Shown piece by piece: positions 1-9,423 of a stretch of 64,000 bases of DNA. Location of the stretch: assembly GCF_002563895.1 (NCBI RefSeq), contig NZ_PDJB01000001.1:231501-295500 (forward strand), given 5' to 3'. A program made the translations under genes and the position numbers. Under the pieces are notes generated by a model. The model was not told the origin of the DNA, did no database searches, and saw only the letters and a list, made by a program, of their open reading frames with translations. Positions within the stretch are counted from its first letter, which is position 1; each line of letters begins with the position of its first letter. This DNA is from Pseudomonas lurida (GTDB taxonomy: Bacteria; Pseudomonadota; Gammaproteobacteria; Pseudomonadales; Pseudomonadaceae).

Positions 1-59
1 CGCCTTTCAACAACTCTAATTCGCTCCGCGTGCGCGCGGTGCTGTTAAGGAAAGCCGAC

Positions 60-1502
60 ATGCAGCTCAAAGATACCCAGTTGTTCCGCCAGCAAGCCTT
101 TATCGATGGCGCTTGGGTCGATGCGGACAACGGTCAGACCATCAAGGTCAACAACCCTGCCACGGGTGAGATTCTGGGCACTGTGCCGAAGATGGGCGCT
201 GCCGAAACCCGCCGCGCCATCGAAGCGGCCGACAAGGCCCTGCCGGCCTGGCGTGCGCTGACGGCCAAGGAGCGCGCCAACAAGCTGCGCCGTTGGTTCG
301 AGCTGCTGATCGAAAACCAGGAAGACCTCGGTCGCCTGATGACCCTCGAGCAAGGCAAGCCGCTGGCCGAAGCCAAGGGCGAGATCGTGTATGCCGCGTC
401 CTTTATCGAGTGGTTCGCCGAAGAAGCCAAGCGCATCTACGGCGACGTGATCCCTGGCCACCAGCCCGACAAGCGCCTGATCGTGATCAAGCAGCCGATC
501 GGTGTGACCGCCGCGATTACCCCGTGGAACTTCCCGGCCGCGATGATCACCCGTAAAGCCGGCCCGGCCCTGGCCGCTGGTTGCACCATGGTGATCAAGC
601 CGGCTTCGCAAACCCCGTTCTCGGCCCTGGCGCTGGTTGAGCTGGCGCACCGCGCCGGCATCCCCAAAGGCGTGCTGAGCGTGGTGACCGGCAGCGCTGG
701 CGATATCGGCGGCGAGCTGACCAGCAACCCGATCGTGCGCAAGTTGTCCTTCACCGGCTCTACCGAAATCGGTCGCCAACTGATGGCCGAGTGCGCCAAG
801 GACATCAAGAAAGTCTCGCTGGAACTGGGCGGTAACGCGCCGTTCATCGTGTTCGACGACGCGGACCTGGATAAGGCCGTCGAAGGCGCGATCATCTCCA
901 AGTACCGCAACAACGGCCAGACCTGCGTCTGCGCCAACCGCCTGTACATCCAGGATTCGGTGTACGACGCGTTCGCGGAAAAACTCAAAGTGGCGGTGGC
1001 CAAGCTCAAGATCGGCAACGGCCTGGAAGAAGGCACCACTACGGGCCCGTTGATCGACGAAAAAGCCGTGGCCAAGGTCCAGGAGCACATTGCTGATGCG
1101 TTGAGCAAAGGCGCCAAGCTGTTGGCCGGAGGCAAGGTGATGGAAGGCAACTTCTTCGAACCAACCATCCTGGTCGACGTGCCGAAGGACGCCGCCGTGG
1201 CGAAGGAAGAAACCTTCGGCCCATTGGCACCGCTGTTCCGCTTCAAAGATGAAGCCGAAGTGATCGCGATGTCCAACGACACCGAGTTCGGCCTGGCGTC
1301 CTACTTCTATGCCCGTGACCTGGGCCGTGTGTTCCGCGTGGCGGAAGCCCTCGAATACGGTATGGTCGGCGTCAACACCGGGTTGATCTCCAACGAAGTG
1401 GCGCCGTTCGGCGGCATCAAGGCCTCGGGCCTGGGCCGTGAAGGCTCCAAGTACGGGATCGAGGATTACCTGGAAATCAAATACCTCTGCCTGGGCATCT
1501 AA
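60..1502 (+). CDS. gabD: Succinate-semialdehyde dehydrogenase (NADP+)
   Basis: Oxidises succinate semialdehyde to succinate, the last step of GABA breakdown into the TCA cycle; cytoplasmic. The 480-residue protein has the usual aldehyde dehydrogenase layout: the TPWNFP oxyanion segment (Asn157), the general base in LELGGN (Glu255) and the nucleophile in GQTCVCANR (Cys289). A second Cys two residues on is typical of GabD. I chose the ATG at 60 because AAGGA lies just upstream and the protein begins MQLKDTQLFR as in GabD; an in-frame alternative start at 30 would add ten residues with no family match. gabT follows 185 bp downstream on the same strand, the usual gabDT pairing. Identification is firm. 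Confidence 0.96.
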   Translation: MQLKDTQLFRQQAFIDGAWVDADNGQTIKVNNPATGEILGTVPKMGAAETRRAIEAADKALPAWRALTAKERANKLRRWFELLIENQEDLGRLMTLEQGKPLAEAKGEIVYAASFIEWFAEEAKRIYGDVIPGHQPDKRLIVIKQPIGVTAAITPWNFPAAMITRKAGPALAAGCTMVIKPASQTPFSALALVELAHRAGIPKGVLSVVTGSAGDIGGELTSNPIVRKLSFTGSTEIGRQLMAECAKDIKKVSLELGGNAPFIVFDDADLDKAVEGAIISKYRNNGQTCVCANRLYIQDSVYDAFAEKLKVAVAKLKIGNGLEEGTTTGPLIDEKAVAKVQEHIADALSKGAKLLAGGKVMEGNFFEPTILVDVPKDAAVAKEETFGPLAPLFRFKDEAEVIAMSNDTEFGLASYFYARDLGRVFRVAEALEYGMVGVNTGLISNEVAPFGGIKASGLGREGSKYGIEDYLEIKYLCLGI

Positions 1503-1527
1503 CCCGTCCGGCAAGGCATTGCAGCAA

Positions 1528-1561
1528 ACGCAAAGGGCACGAGAGCGCTGACCCTTTGCGT
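1528..1561 (+). terminator. Hairpin between gabD and gabT
   Basis: Perfect 10-bp arms ACGCAAAGGG / CCCTTTGCGT around a 14-nt loop, followed only by a weak T-rich tail (GTTTC). It sits 25 bp after the gabD stop and could partially terminate or stabilise the gabD message, so gabT may have some independent expression. Confidence 0.5.
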
Positions 1562-1687
1562 GTTTCAAAACGTTATTCGTAGTGGCCGGGAAAGCTGTGG
1601 CAGTCGATCATCGCATGCTGCCGTAGTTGCCTCCCCGCCACGTATTCCTTGGACCACGCCACACGATGAGTGGCGAATGAGGACTTT

Positions 1688-2965
1688 ATGAGCAAGACCA
1701 ACGCATCCCTGATGAAACGCCGCGAAGCCGCTGTACCGCGCGGTGTTGGCCAGATTCACCCGATCTTCGCCGAATCCGCGAAGAACGCCACCGTGACCGA
1801 CGTTGAAGGTCGCGAGTTCATCGACTTCGCCGGCGGTATTGCCGTGCTGAACACCGGCCACGTGCACCCGAAAATCATCGCCGCCGTCACCGAGCAGTTG
1901 AACAAGCTGACCCACACTTGCTTCCAGGTCCTGGCCTACGAGCCCTACGTGGAACTGTGCGAGAAAGTGAACGCCAAGGTTCCAGGTGATTTCGCCAAGA
2001 AAACCCTGCTGGTCACCACCGGTTCCGAAGCCGTTGAGAACGCCGTGAAAATCGCCCGTGCCGCCACTGGCCGTGCCGGCGTCATCGCGTTTACCGGTGC
2101 CTACCACGGCCGCACCATGATGACCCTGGGCCTCACCGGTAAAGTCGTGCCTTACTCGGCCGGCATGGGCCTGATGCCAGGCGGCGTGTTCCGTGCGCTG
2201 TACCCGAACGAACTGCACGGTGTGAGCGTTGACGACTCCATCGCCAGCATCGAACGCATCTTCAAGAACGATGCCGAGCCCCGTGATATCGCGGCGATCA
2301 TCATCGAGCCAGTCCAGGGCGAAGGCGGTTTCTACGTCGCGCCTAAAGCTTTCATGAAGCGCCTGCGCGAGCTGTGCGACAAGCACGGCATCCTGCTGAT
2401 CGCCGACGAAGTGCAAACCGGTGCCGGCCGTACCGGTACCTTCTTTGCCATGGAACAGATGGGCGTTGCCGCCGACCTGACCACCTTCGCCAAATCCATC
2501 GCTGGTGGCTTCCCCCTGGCCGGTGTGTGTGGCAAGGCGGAATACATGGACGCCATCGCTCCAGGCGGCTTGGGCGGCACCTACGCCGGTAGCCCGATCG
2601 CTTGCGCGGCCGCGCTGGCGGTCATGGAGGTGTTCGAAGAAGAGCACCTGCTGGACCGCTGCAAAGCCGTCGGCGAGCGTCTGGTGACCGGTCTGAAAGC
2701 CATCCAGGCCAAGTACCCGGTGATCGGCGAAGTGCGTGCCTTGGGCGCGATGATTGCGGTCGAGCTGTTCGAAGATGGCGACAGCCACAAGCCGAACGCC
2801 GCTGCCGTTGCCTCCGTGGTCGCCAAGGCGCGCGACAAGGGCCTGATCCTGCTGTCCTGCGGCACCTACGGCAACGTCTTGCGCGTACTGGTCCCGCTGA
2901 CCTCGCCGGACGAGCAGTTGGACAAAGGCCTGGCGATCATCGAAGAGTGCTTCTCCGAGCTGTAA
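1688..2965 (+). CDS. gabT: 4-aminobutyrate (GABA) aminotransferase
   Basis: PLP enzyme that moves the amino group of GABA to 2-oxoglutarate, giving succinate semialdehyde for GabD. 425 residues, the normal length for class-III aminotransferases of this type. The PLP-binding aspartate is in ADEVQTGAGRTG (Asp240) and the Schiff-base lysine in TFAKSIAGG (Lys269); the C-terminal part keeps the G-T-Y-G-N-V-L-R substrate-carboxylate segment. The start MSKTNASL at 1688 follows GAGGAC; an in-frame upstream ATG at 1670 is possible but gives residues not expected for GabT. A strong terminator follows. Identification is firm. Confidence 0.96.
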   Translation: MSKTNASLMKRREAAVPRGVGQIHPIFAESAKNATVTDVEGREFIDFAGGIAVLNTGHVHPKIIAAVTEQLNKLTHTCFQVLAYEPYVELCEKVNAKVPGDFAKKTLLVTTGSEAVENAVKIARAATGRAGVIAFTGAYHGRTMMTLGLTGKVVPYSAGMGLMPGGVFRALYPNELHGVSVDDSIASIERIFKNDAEPRDIAAIIIEPVQGEGGFYVAPKAFMKRLRELCDKHGILLIADEVQTGAGRTGTFFAMEQMGVAADLTTFAKSIAGGFPLAGVCGKAEYMDAIAPGGLGGTYAGSPIACAAALAVMEVFEEEHLLDRCKAVGERLVTGLKAIQAKYPVIGEVRALGAMIAVELFEDGDSHKPNAAAVASVVAKARDKGLILLSCGTYGNVLRVLVPLTSPDEQLDKGLAIIEECFSEL

Positions 2966-2988
2966 CCGGAAGCTGACCTGGTCGACAG

Positions 2989-3015
2989 AAAAAACCCGCT
3001 TCGGCGGGTTTTTTT
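2989..3015 (+). terminator. Intrinsic terminator after gabT
   Basis: CCCGC-TTCG-GCGGG stem with a UUCG tetraloop, flanked by A-run and T-run so it could work in both directions; 24 bp after the gabT stop. Confidence 0.9.
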
Positions 3016-3104
3016 ATGCCGATTGCCGCCTATTCAGGCCGTGTTCATTGTACGTAGGCGCCTTCATTGTCTAAGGTTGCAGCATTGCCGATGGAGCGTG
3101 CTGG

Positions 3105-4313
3105 ATGACTGCTGTTGATTTACCTGCTGTACCCCGCGTGTTGATTGCCGAGGCGGACCCTTGGTCGCGGGACCTGCTCAAGCACGTGTTGTTGAATGTG
3201 CGCTGCGATGCGCGGCTGGATGTGTGTGCCGACGGGCAGCACGCCGCCACGTTGCTGCGGGAAAAGACCTATGACCTGATCCTGGCGGATTGGGAACTGC
3301 CGGGCATCGACGGCCTGAGCCTGCTGCGCAGCGTGCGCCAGAAGCGTCGCTCGCCCGCGCTGCCCTTCATTCTGCTCAGCAGCCGCAATGACAGCGCCAG
3401 CGTGCACGAAGCCTTGCCCCTGGCACCCACGGCCTACCTGAGCAAACCCCTGAACATGGAAGGCCTGACACAGCGTCTGCAAGACCTGTTGCTCAACGAA
3501 GGCGAAAACGTCTACTGCGAGATCCCACCCCTGGCGCCCGGCATGACCTTGCCGGTGTTCCTGGAGCGCCGCCGCGAAGCCTCGGATGGCGCGCCATTGC
3601 GCGTGGATGTGAAAGCCGCCGTGCAACACAGCCTTGGGCCTGATGGCCTGGACCTCAAGCATCTGGAAGACCAGGTGCGCATGGACCCCCAAATCACTGC
3701 CGTGTTGATCGCCGCCGCCAACAGCGCCGGCCATCACGGCACTCCGGTGCAAACCCTGCCCGCCGCCCTGCATAAGCTGGTGCCGGGGCAAAGCATGAAC
3801 CTGATCCTGGGCTTGGCACTCAAGCACAACGTCGTACTCGGTGACCCGGCGCTGGTGGCCTACGCCGAGCGCCACTGGCAATTGTCCCTGGACACGGCCG
3901 ACTACGCCCAACGCCTGGCGCGCATGCTGGAACTGGACGATGAGCGCTGCTACAGCGCCGGTATCCTCCATCGGTTGGGCGACCTGGCGCTGCTGCGTTG
4001 CCTGGAAGACTGGCGCCAGGGCGGTGGTGCGTTGGATGACGAAACGATTGGTGAGTCGCTGTACACCTTTGGCGCCGCCTATGGCTCGGCGCTGCGGGCG
4101 CGTTGGCGTTTGCCGTTGGAACTGCGGCAGTTGATTGCGGCGACCTATTCCCTGGAGGGTGGGGTGTATGGCCTCGATGCGCTGGTGATGAACCTCGCGG
4201 CGCAGATGGCGCGCTTGACCGAGCACGAAGGGCTGGAAGCGCTGGCGGCGGGCAAGACGGCGCGATTGCTCAAGGTCGGCTTGTCGGAACTCACACGGGT
4301 GCGCAAGGCCTAG
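3105..4313 (+). CDS. Response regulator with C-terminal HDOD domain
   Basis: 402 residues. Residues 10-130 form a CheY-like receiver with phosphoacceptor Asp62 (ILADWELPG), the Ser/Thr position in ILLSSR and the conserved Lys114 in YLSKPL. Residues about 160-385 match an HDOD output domain (an HD-fold relative without nuclease residues), seen in signalling proteins linked to cyclic-di-GMP and motility. No sensor kinase lies next to it; the neighbour on the opposite strand is a diguanylate cyclase, so a role in the same second-messenger network is possible but not shown. The last 23 bases of the gene, including the stop, form the first unit of a 105-bp tandem repeat. Confidence 0.85.
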   Translation: MTAVDLPAVPRVLIAEADPWSRDLLKHVLLNVRCDARLDVCADGQHAATLLREKTYDLILADWELPGIDGLSLLRSVRQKRRSPALPFILLSSRNDSASVHEALPLAPTAYLSKPLNMEGLTQRLQDLLLNEGENVYCEIPPLAPGMTLPVFLERRREASDGAPLRVDVKAAVQHSLGPDGLDLKHLEDQVRMDPQITAVLIAAANSAGHHGTPVQTLPAALHKLVPGQSMNLILGLALKHNVVLGDPALVAYAERHWQLSLDTADYAQRLARMLELDDERCYSAGILHRLGDLALLRCLEDWRQGGGALDDETIGESLYTFGAAYGSALRARWRLPLELRQLIAATYSLEGGVYGLDALVMNLAAQMARLTEHEGLEALAAGKTARLLKVGLSELTRVRKA

Positions 4314-4631
4314 AGCGTCCCGCACCCCAATGTGGGAGCGGGCTTGCCCGCGAAAGCGCCGTGTCAGTCGCCACATGTGTCACTGAGCCCCGCCTTCACA
4401 CGGGTGCGCAAGGCCCAGAGCGCCACGCACTCCAATGTGGGAGCGGGCTTGCCCGCGAAAGCGTCGTGTCAGTCGACATATGTGTCACTGAGCCCCGCCT
4501 TCACACGGGTACGCAAGGCCCAGAGCGCCACGCCCCCCAATGTGGGAGCGGGCTTGCCCGCGAAAGCGTCGTGTCAGTCGCCACATGTGTCACTGAGCCA
4601 CCGCCTTCGCGGGCAAGCCCGCTCCCACATT
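4291..4631. repeat. 105-bp tandem repeat (3 units) carrying REP elements, closed by an inverted REP
   Basis: Units begin at 4291, 4396 and 4501, exactly 105 bp apart. Each has the gene tail TCACACGGGTGCGCAAGGCC (one base changed in unit 3), then a linker, then the REP GTGGGAGCGGGCTTGCCCGCGA (REP starts at 4331, 4436, 4541). An inverted REP at about 4607-4631 completes a REPIN-like pair with the last unit. Unit 1 overlaps the end of the HDOD gene; in units 2 and 3 its TAG stop reads CAG. The 4314-4664 gap holds nothing else that I can see. Confidence 0.9.
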
Positions 4632-4664
4632 GGTGTTTACTGTTGCAGATGAAGGTGTTCGGGT

Positions 4665-5666
4665 TCAGCCCGCGATGACGCGGTTCTTGCCCAGGCGCTT
4701 GGCCTCGTACATGGCCGCATCGGCGCGGGCGAACAGGCTGTCCAGGGTTGAGTCTGCCTCGGTGAGGCTGGCCAGGCCCTGGCTGATGGTCACGCTGAAG
4801 GCCTGGCCTTCGTAGCTGAAACTCAGCTCCTGGATCTCTTTGCCCAATCGCTCGGCCACCTGCAACGCCATCTCTGGCGCGCAGCCGGGCAGCACCGCGG
4901 CGAATTCTTCGCCCCCAATACGCCCGAACAGGTCACCCCGGCGTAACACCCCGCGGCCGCTCTCGGCGATGCGTCGCAGCACCTGATCGCCCTCCAGGTG
5001 GCCGTAGGTGTCGTTGACGTCCTTGAAATCATCGATGTCCAGCAACAGGAAGGACAGCGGCGCGCCTTGGGCGCAGGCGCTGTCGAACGCCTGGTTGGCG
5101 CATTCGAAGAAGTGCCGGCGGTTGCTGCTCTGGGTCAGCACGTCGGTGGTCGCGAGACGGTGCAGCTCCAGTTCCATCTGTTTCTTTTCGGTGATGTCTT
5201 CGGCCATGCCCACCACGATCAGCGGCTCGCCTGGTTCGACCTGCTGGTTGATATAGCACTTGTCGCTCAACCAGCGAATCTGCCCGTCTGCGGTGATGAT
5301 GCGGTATTCGCGATCTTCCACGGCGGTCTGTTCCAGCACGCGGGCCAGGCTGTGCTCGGCATAGTCGAGGTCTTCGGGGTGAATGCTGTTGCGCCACTCC
5401 CGGTAGTCCGCCAGCAGCAGGGCGGAGGAGCGGCCGAACACCCGCTCGTAGGCCGGGCTTACGTACAGCACGCGGCGGGTTTCCCAGTCGATGGCCCACA
5501 GCACGGCGTTCACGCTGACCAGCATTGAGCTCAGCAGCTGCTCACGCTCGCTCAGTCGCTCGACTTCGCCCTGGGCATGCATCAACGCCAGCAGGGTCGC
5601 CGCCGCTGCTGGGCGGGGATGCTCAGCAATGGGGGCGTCGATTAAGGAGGACTTTTCGTGAACCAT
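4665..5666 (-). CDS. Diguanylate cyclase with PAS sensor domain
   Basis: Makes cyclic-di-GMP from two GTP. 333 residues: a PAS domain with PAC tail at about 45-165 (ends VVGMAEDITEKKQ) followed by a GGDEF domain at about 170-330 with an intact active-site GGEEF (251-255). An RxxD product-inhibition site (242-245) lies five residues before it, so feedback control is likely. No transmembrane segment, so it probably senses a cytoplasmic signal. The ATG at 5666 is preferred over a GTG two codons upstream because the purine-rich AGAGAG lies too close to the GTG. Confidence 0.9.
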   Translation of the reverse strand: MVHEKSSLIDAPIAEHPRPAAAATLLALMHAQGEVERLSEREQLLSSMLVSVNAVLWAIDWETRRVLYVSPAYERVFGRSSALLLADYREWRNSIHPEDLDYAEHSLARVLEQTAVEDREYRIITADGQIRWLSDKCYINQQVEPGEPLIVVGMAEDITEKKQMELELHRLATTDVLTQSSNRRHFFECANQAFDSACAQGAPLSFLLLDIDDFKDVNDTYGHLEGDQVLRRIAESGRGVLRRGDLFGRIGGEEFAAVLPGCAPEMALQVAERLGKEIQELSFSYEGQAFSVTISQGLASLTEADSTLDSLFARADAAMYEAKRLGKNRVIAG

Positions 5667-5854
5667 CGGCACAACTCTCTCTGGGCGCGCCGCTCATTGG
5701 AGCAGCGGTCACTACAAGGGGCCACCATGATGGCGAAGTGTTCATTGAGAGAGGCGAATTGCAGTGAAGTTCCGTCAACAGGACCGATTGCCGGTGACCG
5801 AGAAATGACGCCAAAAAGCTGATAGGCGGGAGGGGAACCCCTCCCGCCGCACTG

Positions 5855-7039
5855 TCAGACGGCTGCAGGACGCAGCGAATAGGTCTTCAGTTGGTGAGCA
5901 AAATCCCTCAGGGATTGGATGCCGCTGGCCTCGGCTTCGTGCACCCATTCCTTGATGGCCGCCAACATGTCGTGCCCGTTGGAGCTGGTCTTGAGCCAGA
6001 TCTGCTGCAGCGCCAGGCGCTTTTCATAGATCACTTTAAGGGCGTGGCTGTGTTCCAGCATGCTCTGGATACGCACGTGGTGGCGGTCATCCAGCAAGCT
6101 GGTTTCCCGCGACAACAGGCGCTTGGCACGGTGGAATTGGTGGCGAACCGAGTGATCGACCTTTTCCAGCTCCTGCTTGACCAGCGGGCCGATTACCAAC
6201 TTGCGGTACTGGGCCATGATCTGGAAGCGGTTGTTGAGGATCGCCATGGCAGTGTCCATGTCCAGGTGGCCCTTGCCTTCCACGCGGTGGGCGATCGGCG
6301 CGACGCGCTGGACCTTGGCCAGGCGCAGGAAACTGAACACCTTGATCCATGCCCAGCCCAGGTCGAACTCCCACTTCTTCACCGACAGTTTGGCGGAGTT
6401 GGGGTAGGTGTGGTGGTTGTTATGCAGCTCTTCGCCGCCGACGATGATGCCCCACGGCACGAGGTTGGTCGCTGCGTCACGGCATTCGAAGTTGCGATAG
6501 CCCACGGCATGCCCCAGGCCGTTGATTACGCCGGCCGCCCAGAACGGAATCCACATCATCTGGATCGCCCAGATGGTGATGCCGATGGTGCCGAACAGCA
6601 TCAGGTCGATCACGCCCATGATCGCCACGCCCAACAGCGGGTAGGGGGTGTAGAGCTTGCGCTCGATCCAGTCGTCCGGGCAGTTCTTGCCGTAGATGCG
6701 CAGGGTCTCGGGGTTTTCGGCCTCGGCGCGGTACAGCTCGGCGCCTTTGCGCAGGACAGTGGACAGGCCCTTGATGACCGGGCTGTGCGGGTCGTCGACG
6801 GTTTCGCACTTGGCGTGATGCTTGCGGTGGATAGCGGTCCACTCGCGGGTGTTCTGCGCCGTGGTCAGCCACAGCCAGAAGCGGAAGAAGTGTTTCAGGC
6901 CGGCATTGAGCTCCAGGGAGCGATGGGCTGAATAGCGGTGCAGATAGACCGTGACCGCAACAATGGTCACGTGGGTCATCAACAGAGTGACTGCCACCAG
7001 TTGCCAGGCTGACAAGTCAAGAAAACCGTTGTACCACAT
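5855..7039 (-). CDS. desA: Acyl-lipid fatty acid desaturase (DesA-like delta-9)
   Basis: Introduces a double bond into saturated acyl chains of membrane phospholipids, adjusting membrane fluidity; integral inner-membrane di-iron enzyme. 394 residues with the three histidine boxes HRYSAH (34-39), HRKHH (71-75) and HNNHH (206-210), and hydrophobic segments at about 10-35, 52-62 and 130-175. The C-terminal 100 residues are a soluble helical tail. The start MWYNGFLDL follows GAGGG about 11 bases upstream; a longer reading to 7078 is possible. The same order, desA next to a GGDEF/EAL gene and oscA-sbp-cysTWA, occurs at PA0286-PA0280 in P. aeruginosa, which supports the name. Confidence 0.92.
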   Translation of the reverse strand: MWYNGFLDLSAWQLVAVTLLMTHVTIVAVTVYLHRYSAHRSLELNAGLKHFFRFWLWLTTAQNTREWTAIHRKHHAKCETVDDPHSPVIKGLSTVLRKGAELYRAEAENPETLRIYGKNCPDDWIERKLYTPYPLLGVAIMGVIDLMLFGTIGITIWAIQMMWIPFWAAGVINGLGHAVGYRNFECRDAATNLVPWGIIVGGEELHNNHHTYPNSAKLSVKKWEFDLGWAWIKVFSFLRLAKVQRVAPIAHRVEGKGHLDMDTAMAILNNRFQIMAQYRKLVIGPLVKQELEKVDHSVRHQFHRAKRLLSRETSLLDDRHHVRIQSMLEHSHALKVIYEKRLALQQIWLKTSSNGHDMLAAIKEWVHEAEASGIQSLRDFAHQLKTYSLRPAAV

Positions 7040-7148
7040 AGGCTGTATGGCCCTCAGATAAAGAAAAGAACAGCTCACGCATTATCACTAAGCCTACACA
7101 GAAAACCAGCCACGCTTTCAGATAGGAGTGACTGGATGTTTCTTATTC

Positions 7149-7154
7149 TATAAT
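7149..7154 (+). promoter_or_regulatory. Possible -10 element (TATAAT)
   Basis: A perfect TATAAT hexamer about 50 bp before the GGDEF/EAL gene. No convincing -35 lies 16-18 bp upstream, so this is only a suggestion. Confidence 0.3.
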
Positions 7155-7204
7155 CCGCAGCCTTTGTAGGGCGATTCTGTTTTTGGGTAAGGATTACTGA
7201 CCAT

Positions 7205-9118
7205 ATGCTGTTTTCATACCGAGGTGCCCTGCGTGTGGGGCTGGTATACCTGCTGGTTTCCGTTCTGTGGATAGGCCTGACTCAGCGGTTATTGATCGAG
7301 TTTCTCGATAACCCGAGTGACCTGAACCACTGGCTGCAGGTGCGCGGCTACGTGTGGGTGGCCCTCAGTGCTCTGGCGATTTACCTGCTATGTGCACGGT
7401 TTGCGCGCGCCCACCAGCTGCAGCAGCCCCTGGAGGAAAACCGCGAACGCCTGCGCCAGGCCGCCGCCGTGTTCGATTGCACCCGCGAAGGCGTGCTGGT
7501 CACCGATGCCCGGGGACTGATCGTCCACGTCAATCGCGCATTCATGGAGATCACCGGCTATCGGCGCGAAGACGTCATGGGCCAGCAGCCCAGCCTGTTC
7601 AAGTCCGGTCGCCATTCGTCGAATTTCTACCAGCAGATGTTCCAGAGCCTGGAGCGCACGGGCGAATGGAGTGGTGAAATCTGGAACCGCCGCAAAAGCG
7701 GCGAGATTTATCCACAGTGGCAAACCATTCGTGTGATTCACGATGACCACGGCAAGGTCAGCCATTACGTCGCGGTGTTTTCCGATATCAGCGCCATCAA
7801 GGACTCCGAGCACGAACTGGCGCACCTCGCGCATCACGACCCGTTGACCGACTTGCCCAACCGCCTGCTGTTCACTGACCGCGCCGAGCAGGCGCTGGCC
7901 TCGGCGCAGATCCATAAGCGCGGTTGCGCCCTGCTGTTGCTGGACCTGGACCACTTCAAGATCATCAACGACAGCCTGGGCCATAACGTCGGCGACCAGT
8001 TGCTCAAACTGGTCGGCGAGCGGCTCCAGGCGCTGTTTGGCCCCGGCGTGACCCTGGCGCGCCTGGGTGGCGATGAATTCGCCGTGCTGGCGGAAAGTTG
8101 TCCACAGGTGGCGCAAGCGGCCGGCTTGGCGCAACGCATGCTGGATGCGATGAAACAACCATTCATCTTTGACGGCCATCAGCTGTTTATCAGTGCCAGT
8201 ATCGGTATCAGCCTCTTCCCCAACGACGCGCTCAGCGCCGAACAGTTGCTGCGCAACGCCGATTCCGCGCTGTTCAAGGCCAAGAGCGCTGGCCGCGAAA
8301 GCTACGCCTTGTACACCGAAGAACTGACTGCCCATGCACAGAACCGTGTGGAAATCGCCAGCGAGCTGCGCCGCGCCCTTGAGCAGCAAGAGCTGTGCGT
8401 CTACTACCAGCCGGTGCACGACCTCAACGGCAGCCGCCTGATCGGCGTCGAAGCGCTGGTGCGCTGGCAGCACCCGGAGCGAGGCCTGGTGCCGCCTGGT
8501 GAATTTATCCCGATTGCCGAGCGCACCGGGCTGATTGCCGACATCGACGCCTGGGTGATGGACCAGGCTTGCCGGCAGATGTGCGACTGGCTGGGGCAGG
8601 GCGCACCGTTGGGTTTTATCGCGATCAACGTGTCCAGCCGCCTGTTTGCCCGGCGCGAACTGTACGAACAGGTTGCCCAGGTCTTGCACCAGACCGGTCT
8701 GGACCCGGCCTTCCTGGAATTGGAAGTCACCGAAAGCGCAGTGATGGATGACCCGGAAGTGGCGCTGGAGCAACTGCACCGCCTGCGCGAACTGGGCCTG
8801 CGGCTGGCCATCGATGATTTTGGCACCGGTTATTCGTCGCTGTTGCGCCTCAAGCGCCTGCCGGTGCAGAAGCTCAAGATCGACCAAGGCTTTGTCGCCG
8901 GGTTGCCCTGGGATGAAGATGACGCCGCCATCGTGCGCGTGGTGATCGCCCTGGCCAAAAGCATGGGCATGCAGGTGCATGCCGAAGGGATCGAGCAGGT
9001 GGAGCAGGCGCGGTTCCTGCTCGACCAGCAGTGCGACATGGGGCAGGGGTATTGGTTTGGCCGGCCAGTGCCGGCGGGCGAGATCGATTGGTCGCGAGCA
9101 CCCGCCATTCGAGGGTGA
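7205..9118 (+). CDS. Membrane PAS-GGDEF-EAL cyclic-di-GMP protein
   Basis: 637 residues. Two N-terminal membrane segments (about 9-26 and 48-65) are followed by a PAS domain (about 85-205), a GGDEF domain with intact GGDEF (288-292) and an EAL domain with intact EAL (416-418) and the loop motif DDFGTGYSSL. The RxxD inhibition site before GGDEF is absent. Both catalytic centres look usable, so it may make or break down cyclic-di-GMP depending on its signal. It matches the position of PA0285 in P. aeruginosa, between desA and the sulfate genes. Net activity cannot be told from sequence. Confidence 0.9.
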   Translation: MLFSYRGALRVGLVYLLVSVLWIGLTQRLLIEFLDNPSDLNHWLQVRGYVWVALSALAIYLLCARFARAHQLQQPLEENRERLRQAAAVFDCTREGVLVTDARGLIVHVNRAFMEITGYRREDVMGQQPSLFKSGRHSSNFYQQMFQSLERTGEWSGEIWNRRKSGEIYPQWQTIRVIHDDHGKVSHYVAVFSDISAIKDSEHELAHLAHHDPLTDLPNRLLFTDRAEQALASAQIHKRGCALLLLDLDHFKIINDSLGHNVGDQLLKLVGERLQALFGPGVTLARLGGDEFAVLAESCPQVAQAAGLAQRMLDAMKQPFIFDGHQLFISASIGISLFPNDALSAEQLLRNADSALFKAKSAGRESYALYTEELTAHAQNRVEIASELRRALEQQELCVYYQPVHDLNGSRLIGVEALVRWQHPERGLVPPGEFIPIAERTGLIADIDAWVMDQACRQMCDWLGQGAPLGFIAINVSSRLFARRELYEQVAQVLHQTGLDPAFLELEVTESAVMDDPEVALEQLHRLRELGLRLAIDDFGTGYSSLLRLKRLPVQKLKIDQGFVAGLPWDEDDAAIVRVVIALAKSMGMQVHAEGIEQVEQARFLLDQQCDMGQGYWFGRPVPAGEIDWSRAPAIRG

Positions 9119-9423
9119 AATGCGGCCAGCAGGGGGGCGCGGGCGTGCTCGCCAATGCGGTGTTCCGGTAGGCGACGCGATGACCGAACGAGCGCTTTCG
9201 CGAGCCCGCCCGCTCCCACATCGGGAGCTGCTCAAGGCTTTATTTCATCACCCAAACACGAAAAACGTCCGCAACCCCACGCCGCACCAGAAAATTCTTT
9301 CTGGTTATATAAACATTCTTAAATAGTATTTTTAAGAATATCCGCGCTTATCTACTATCGCCCTCACGCCGCAAGCAGTGCCGCCACTGCAAGGCACGCA
9401 CTATTCATTTCAGGAGCGAGACC
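9119..9423. other. Intergenic region: one REP-like element and AT-rich upstream region of oscA
   Basis: A single REP half (GCGAGCCCGCCCGCTCCCAC) lies at about 9200-9220. The 9290-9360 stretch is strikingly AT-rich for this genome and holds the inverted repeat listed separately. No further gene is visible. Confidence 0.6.
9315..9339. promoter_or_regulatory. Inverted repeat upstream of oscA-sbp (candidate sulfur-regulator site)
   Basis: Perfect 9-bp arms ATTCTTAAA / TTTAAGAAT separated by 7 nt, 85 bp before the oscA start, in an AT-rich block. Sulfate uptake genes in this genus are controlled by CysB, so this is a plausible operator; the assignment is inference. Confidence 0.5.

Noticed and set aside
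4103..4678. Repetitive ORF through the REP tandem array
   Set aside because: Generated by the 105-bp repeat (a multiple of three keeps the frame open); no ribosome site and no family match.
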